Source: Eucalyptus grandis (Eukaryota > Streptophyta > Magnoliopsida > Myrtales > Myrtaceae). Taken from it: a DNA stretch of 64,000 nt. Location: the NCBI RefSeq assembly GCF_016545825.1, contig NC_052615.1, forward strand, positions 30,377,088 to 30,441,087. Reading direction: 5' to 3'. The translations under genes were made by a program, and so were the position numbers. The number at the start of each line of letters is the position of its first letter. Positions within the stretch are counted from its first letter, which is position 1. Of the stretch, positions 58,468-64,000 are shown in pieces. Below the pieces are notes generated by a model that had not been told where the DNA came from, ran no database searches, and saw only the letters and a list, made by a program, of their open reading frames with translations.

Positions 58468-61400
58468 ATGGAGGCCTCTGCTCTGACCACCGTCGCCAGC
58501 ATCGCCACCCCGGCGCGCAACGGCGGCAAGTCATTCGTTGCTGGCTCCGGTCCGTTTCCACACCGGAGGAAGAGCTTCCGGTTGCGGAGGAGATTCGAGA
58601 GGCTCACGGTTCTCGCCTCCAATGAGGAGCCGAAGCTCAATCAGTGGGACGAGATGGAGCTTAAGTTCGGCCGCATGCTTGGCGAAGATCCGAAATTGAC
58701 TATGGCCAAGGTCACTCCTCTCTCGTGTCGTGCATGTAGGAATTTAATTAAATTTTGAGACTTCCGATTTTTCGGATGATAGCATATGAGGGAGAGGTGG
58801 CCTGAATTGAACTGTTTTGTATTGTTTTGACGTGCTAGCAAGGAAAATGGAAACGTTTTAATTACATGGCTGATGATAGGATTGAAAAGACTGTGTTATG
58901 GAAATTGGTACTGTCTGAACTAATTGAAAGAATTAGCTTACTATCCTTAAGACTGCATAGGGCGGTTATGCAATTAAGTTATTAAACTAATGATTGGCAA
59001 TAGATGTGTGGTGAGTTCACTGGAGAGAACTGGCTTTTGGTTTTTCAGATAATGGGGAGGAAAGCAAATCCAGATGCTTCTTATGTTGAAATTGAGAAAT
59101 CATTCTACAAGAAAAAGGGTGATATCAAGGAGGTGCCATTTGAAGGGACGGACAAGGGAAAGTCGTCTGGCTCTTTAGATGGTTTGAATTTGGTTCGGCC
59201 TGTCCCCAAAAAAGGCGTGAAATTCCAGAGCGATAAGCCAACGGCATCAGAACTGAGGAGGCCGACACCATTGGTTGAGAAGTCTAAAGATAGTCCGAAG
59301 AGTAGCGTTCCTGATGTCATATTGAGGAAGCCGACTGTGTTTAATGAGGATGATGTTGAAGATAAGCCATCGAAGTTGAGAATTAAGCGGAACTTGTCAC
59401 TACGAATGAGCAACCAGCAGGCGATGAAGGAGAGATTCAGTGACATGACATTGTTGAGAAAGCCTGAACCAACTAATGTCAATAGTGATCTTTCCAGAGA
59501 AGTAGTACCTACAAATGACTCCGGATCTCTGTATGGTGAAAATAGTGAACTGCAGATGCGAAATGAGGAGATAAACATTGATCTAAACGATTTTACACAA
59601 ATAAAGAAGCCCGAGGCTGTGACTGATAGGCATGGACAAGTTGACTACGCTCTTTCCACAGAGGAGAAAGATTTGCAATCTGTATCTGGGGAGGCAAGTG
59701 CAAGTAGAGGAGAATTTGAAGCATCTACAACAAGTGCTGATGTAGCTCTCTCTAGAATTGAACCAAAGGATAATTTTGTCTTAGGTGAAGATCTAGATTC
59801 TTTTTTTTTGACTTTTCTATGCTGCAATAAGTGAATTAATATGATAATTGTTCTTTCAAGGATCACAGCTGCATGAGCAGAACCATGCTGATTCTGATGT
59901 CAATTTTGGTCCGACAGCCGCACTACAGGGGAAACCAAAGAGGTGTCTTAAATTGGTTCCAAATACTTCACTTGAGTGAGTTTACTGCTTTGAAATCAGA
60001 ATTGTTTTGAATGATGACATTTTGAGTGTAGAATGGTTGAACATGTTGGAGGAATCTCAAACAGTGACAGAGTGGAGACACCAACCCCAACGTTTGACAG
60101 CCACACTGATGATTTTAAACTTGGGAGTGTCTCTACCCCTGAAGTTGAGGTAATATGTCATAAATAATTGACACTTTCTTTTGGCTAGTGAGAGTTCCCT
60201 GCAAAAAATTAGCTATTCTGTTTGGCTGTAGGACCGTGAAGATGCTGATTGGACCCGAGCTGAACATTTGGTTAGGACGGGAGAAAGAGAAGAAGTGGAG
60301 TTACTAAGCTCTAGCACTAGAGGTTTTGTTGTAAGTACATTAGCAGACACCTTTGTGCTCCTTGTGCTGATTTGCTGCTTTGCTGAGTCAAATTGCTGAC
60401 CAGCATGTAGCGACTATTTCATATTATTTGTTTGTGTTGATCATCCTGAAATTGGTTTAATAACTGCAGGTGTCTTTTGGTTCATTGATAGGATTTTTGC
60501 CATGCCGCAGTCTTGCCACCAGGTGGAAGTTCTTAGCATTTGAATCATGGCTAAGTCAGAAAGGATTAGACCCATCAAAGTACAGGCAAAACCTTGGTGT
60601 TATAGGAAGTTATGATGTTATGGACAAAAGTAGTTCTACTGGCAGACATCTAGATCCAGAAGACGTTCCACCAATAAGCAAAGGAATCTCACCAGATATG
60701 AAATTGGAAGATCTTCTTAGGATTTATGACCAAGAGAAACTCAAGTTCTTGTCTTCATTTGTTGGACAGGTATGAAGGAGTCTGATTTAGTATCAATGCT
60801 TTGGGAATTTCCACTGTTGCTGTTGTTACTTTATATGTCGAATAACTGTTCTCCTATAACCTTAAAATGCAGAAAATCAAGGTTAATGTGGTAGCGGCTG
60901 ACAGAAAGTTTAGAAAGCTACTCTTTTCTGTGAAGCCCAGAGAAAAGGAGGCAATCATCGAGAAGAAAAGAAGTCTCATGGTAAGGCAAAGATATGAAAA
61001 ATCAAATTCGTTATCTGTTGGCCATATATCTTCCCTGAATTGAATATGAGATTTAACATGTTTCATGTGATATGCTGCACAAATAAATGTTATACCTGTC
61101 ATATATGCTTCAAAGGTCTTTCTTGGTTGTCACATAAGTTTGGTTTTCTAACCATTTTGCTTTGAACAATGGTTAAAATAATTGATTTCTGGCATACAAG
61201 AATTATCTAGATGGACAATGTGGACATTTTTTATTTTTTTAATAATATCTGGGATAAGACCCTTGAGTGTTACCAAAGGATGGCCAATTTTTTTAATGTG
61301 TGGTTCGTGTGATTTGGTGTTTGGTATTTCAGTGTGGTGGCCGGTGCTAATTGTGTTGTGTGGACAGTGCTAATGTCCCAAATATGCCATCCATGAGTTC

Positions 61401-63992
61401 AGAATATTCATGCGGGTAGTCTAGTAAAGATTGTTGGTTTCAGTCTTCAGTTCCAGAGTGACCGTTGCTACTGGTTGTGTATATGTTGAAAGGGGATTGC
61501 TCCTCTTTCATTTACTCCAGTAGTTTGCTATCCTTGGTTATAATTGATTATCAAAGTATATCTTGATGAGATGTCCCAAATATGACAATCATGAGTTTAG
61601 AATTATATTGCGGTTAGTCTAGTAAAGATTGTTGGTTTCAGTCTTCAGTTCCTGAGTGACCAATGCAACTGGTGGTGTATAATTGCTCCAGCAGTTTGCT
61701 ATCCTTGGTTATAATTGAGTGATCAAAGTAAATCTTGAAGAAATGTTGGTTCAGTCCTTGACGTGGGAGAATTGGTTAATAAGGCCTTGGTACTGTTTTC
61801 TGTTGCAGGCCAAACTTCGCGTTGGGGATGTTGTCAAATGTTGTATTAAGAAGATCACATACTTTGGTATTTTCGTGGAGGTAGGTTAATCTGATTATTC
61901 TACCTTGAAAGAGAGCTCTCTCAACTTTCTATGTTTGGTGATATTTGTACTGAATCCAAGTGACTTTACTGTACAAAATCAGATCTCTTTGCCATTGGGA
62001 GTATTGGGTGCTCTTTTCATACTATATGAGGCTGCCATAGCAAAATAGGCGTTCGAACGTAACTCCTTGAATTTGTCTATGTAGGTTGAAGGCGTGCCTG
62101 CACTAATTCACCAGACAGAAGTGTCATGGGATGCTACATTGGATCCTATGTCCCATTTTAAAATTGGTCAGGTACTTTACAATTTATTTAGGGATGAAAC
62201 CTTTTTTTCTTCATGGTCATATTCTGCAGAAATCTAGACTGTGACTCTAATATATGCATTGTCTTGAAAAACTCGTATATTTGATATGTAGAGTGTTTGA
62301 GTTTGCCAATTTTCCATTGCTTGCTGCCTGAGCTGTTCTGTGTATATGGTTATGCATATTCTTTTATTCATCTAATATTTTTGACAAGTACTCTTTCATT
62401 GTGGGTCCTTTTGGCTTTCTGATTCTCAAGAAGATTAATTTGAAATCAGGTTGTGGAGGCCAAAGTTCATCAACTGGATTTCACACTTGAACGTATTTTC
62501 TTGTCACTGAAGGAAATTATGGTAATTTAGTTCAAGATTTAGGTGTAAAATGCGAAATTTTTTGAATTGGTTCATCATGACAATTGTGTTTCCTATGGCA
62601 GCCTGATCCGCTGATTGAGGCCTTGGAGTCAGTGGTAGGTGATGGCAAATCCTTCGATGGCAACCTGGAAGCTACGCAAGCAGAATCCGAGGTTTCTGCA
62701 ATCATCCTTTAATTGGAATCTATTTTTGCATATTGAACTATGTGGCTCTCATGAGCACTGGTTGGTGTGGCTTACGAATGTTTATAGAGTAGTGATTCTA
62801 AACAACTCAGAAATAGGAAAATGACAGCAAAGTAGTTCTTCTATCTGTGAACTGTGTTAAATTAGGTGGTTTACTTGATTCCTTCTTAAAATGTTGCAGA
62901 AAGCAATGTGTCACATGATACTTAACCTAGTTGATTGCCTTTTCCAATTTTGCATCACTCTGGATAGATGGTGTTTGTTTTGTTCTTGTGTACATGCAAT
63001 TAGACAAATTAAAAATTGTGTCTACATGATAATACTGGAACATATGGACTTGAACTATTCATTGCTTGCTTTATATTTAAACAGTGGGTTGAAGTGGAGT
63101 CGCTTATCAAGGAGCTGCAACGGATTGAAGGAGTGCAGACTGTGTCAAAAGGTCGTTTTTTCTTGAGCCCGGGCTTGGCTCCAACATTCCAGGTGTGTCT
63201 ACATGAATGTTTAGTTCCTATTTGATGCAAGGTTTTAGTTCCTATTCCGGAAATACCATGGCTCTCCATCTTCATGGAGATACTCAAACTCATAGCATAA
63301 TGGTCATTGTTTGTTGCGCGGCAATTATGGTATATGATGATGCACAACAAATTCATGAGTCCATATGATTTTCATGTTTTTTGTATTCGAGCAAACCCTA
63401 AGACTCTAGCTTTCGTAGGACTAACTAGATTTTAGATGCTTGAAATTTTCCTTGCATTTGCTTTAGAATATATCTGGGATCTTTTTTCTGATTTCCAATG
63501 ACAGACAGTTCTTTTTTAATGTTCTATTTGCATATGTGAAAGGAGGTTTATACTATAGTCGCTTTTGATGAAAGCACACGTTAATGCGTTGTACACTCTT
63601 TTTTTTTGGCCAACTGCATATTAAACACTTCTTATTGTTTGCATGCTGGCTGTTCTCATGCCTTTCTTTCGATGAAACTCCTACTTTAAGACAATAAAAG
63701 AATGTCATTCGTGGTTATGACTCATGCATGGTATCTTTACGATATTTCCCATGATGCAGGTTTATATGGCGTCCATGTTTGAAAATCAATACAAATTACT
63801 GGCTCGATCTGGAAACAAAGTACAGGAGGTATGAGTTGAATTATGTTCCCCCGTTCTTTGACTAATGTCAGCTCTTTGGGTGAAGCGTCACTCACATGAA
63901 CTCTAAATATTATGTAGGTAATAGTTGAGGCATTGTTAGACAAAGAAGAAATGAAATCCATGATATTGACGTGCACCAACCGAGTTGAGTAG
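58468..63992 (+). CDS. Plastid-type S1-domain RNA-binding protein
   Basis: Fourteen exons with consistent phases: 58468-58710, 59049-59784, 59861-59975, 60032-60149, 60232-60330, 60470-60769, 60873-60980, 61809-61880, 62085-62171, 62450-62521, 62602-62691, 63085-63192, 63760-63828, 63918-63992; 763 aa, no internal stop. The first 50 residues are rich in Ser, Ala and Arg and look like a chloroplast transit peptide. Then come NQWDEMELKFGRMLGEDPKL and an acidic, low-complexity middle. An S1-like region runs about residues 415-560 (GFVVSFGSLIGFLPCRSLA, ADRKFRKLLFSVKPREKEA). A typical S1 fold follows at 574-655 (GDVVKCCIKKITYFGIFVEV, ALIHQTEVSWD). Length and layout match Arabidopsis At1g12800, an S1-domain protein linked to chloroplast rRNA processing; this orthology is from memory. 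The stop is eight bases from the window end. Confidence 0.9.
61373..61745. repeat. Direct duplication inside intron 7
   Basis: ATGTCCCAAATATG begins at 61373 and again at 61571. Both copies continue through TCTAGTAAAGATTGTTGGTT, TCAGTCTTCAGTTCC and TTTGCTATCCTTGGTTATAA. The unit is about 175-198 bp and the copies differ by scattered changes and a small deletion. Confidence 0.85.
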
Positions 63993-64000
63993 CTTGCTCA

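Overview
The window is nuclear DNA from a flowering plant, most likely a eudicot. It carries intron-containing genes with GT-AG splice sites, AT-rich introns, plant-only families (LURP-one-related, remorin, two-LIM protein, NF-YC, plastid S1-domain protein) and many plant-type retroelements and MITEs. A woody rosid such as a Myrtaceae is a guess from the repeat flavour; I cannot prove the species. I see no bacterial-style operon, CRISPR array, tRNA or rRNA gene.

Layout. About 0.6-8.96 kb is a decayed L1-type LINE on the + strand, split in its reverse transcriptase by a 2.95 kb solo LTR with a perfect 5-bp target duplication. A complete MULE-like MITE follows at 9.04-9.58 kb. From about 10.1 to 20.05 kb lies a tandem segmental duplication. 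Unit 1 holds an apparently intact three-exon LURP-one-related (LOR) gene and a Harbinger-type element. Unit 2 holds the dead sister copy, broken by a MITE with an 8-bp target duplication and missing its last exon. A nine-exon minus-strand gene for an NT-C2 plus coiled-coil protein covers 20.6-25.5 kb and carries several short indels.

From 25.7 to 43.1 kb I find no convincing gene. This stretch holds microsatellites, a truncated MITE, a Harbinger-type MITE, a CACTA-like repeat cluster and a tandem array of a TRIM-like retroelement (minus strand, about six LTR copies), itself split by a 1 kb hAT-type element. A single-exon NF-YC-like gene sits at 43.4 kb. A 3.9 kb solo LTR (44.8-48.7 kb), a degenerate LTR fragment and a second complete MULE-like MITE fill 44.8-50.8 kb. 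A small plant-specific protein gene lies on the minus strand at 51.5 kb.

The right end is gene-rich, all on the + strand: a remorin (five exons, 181 aa), a two-LIM-domain protein (five exons, one frameshift) and a complete 14-exon gene for a plastid-type S1-domain RNA-binding protein of 763 aa that ends eight bases before the window does. The genes look functionally independent (defence-related LOR, membrane scaffold remorin, actin-bundling LIM, CCAAT-box factor subunit, organelle RNA binding); nothing indicates a gene cluster for one pathway.

I did not find a clearly new biological system. The points most worth a second look are the shared architecture of several MITEs (pyrimidine tract, GC-rich core, purine tract inside unrelated terminal repeats), the asymmetric fate of the LOR duplicates, the TRIM-like tandem array, and a set of short deletions in two otherwise conserved genes that may be assembly errors. 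All splice models are read by eye from sequence and homology memory; none is backed by transcripts.
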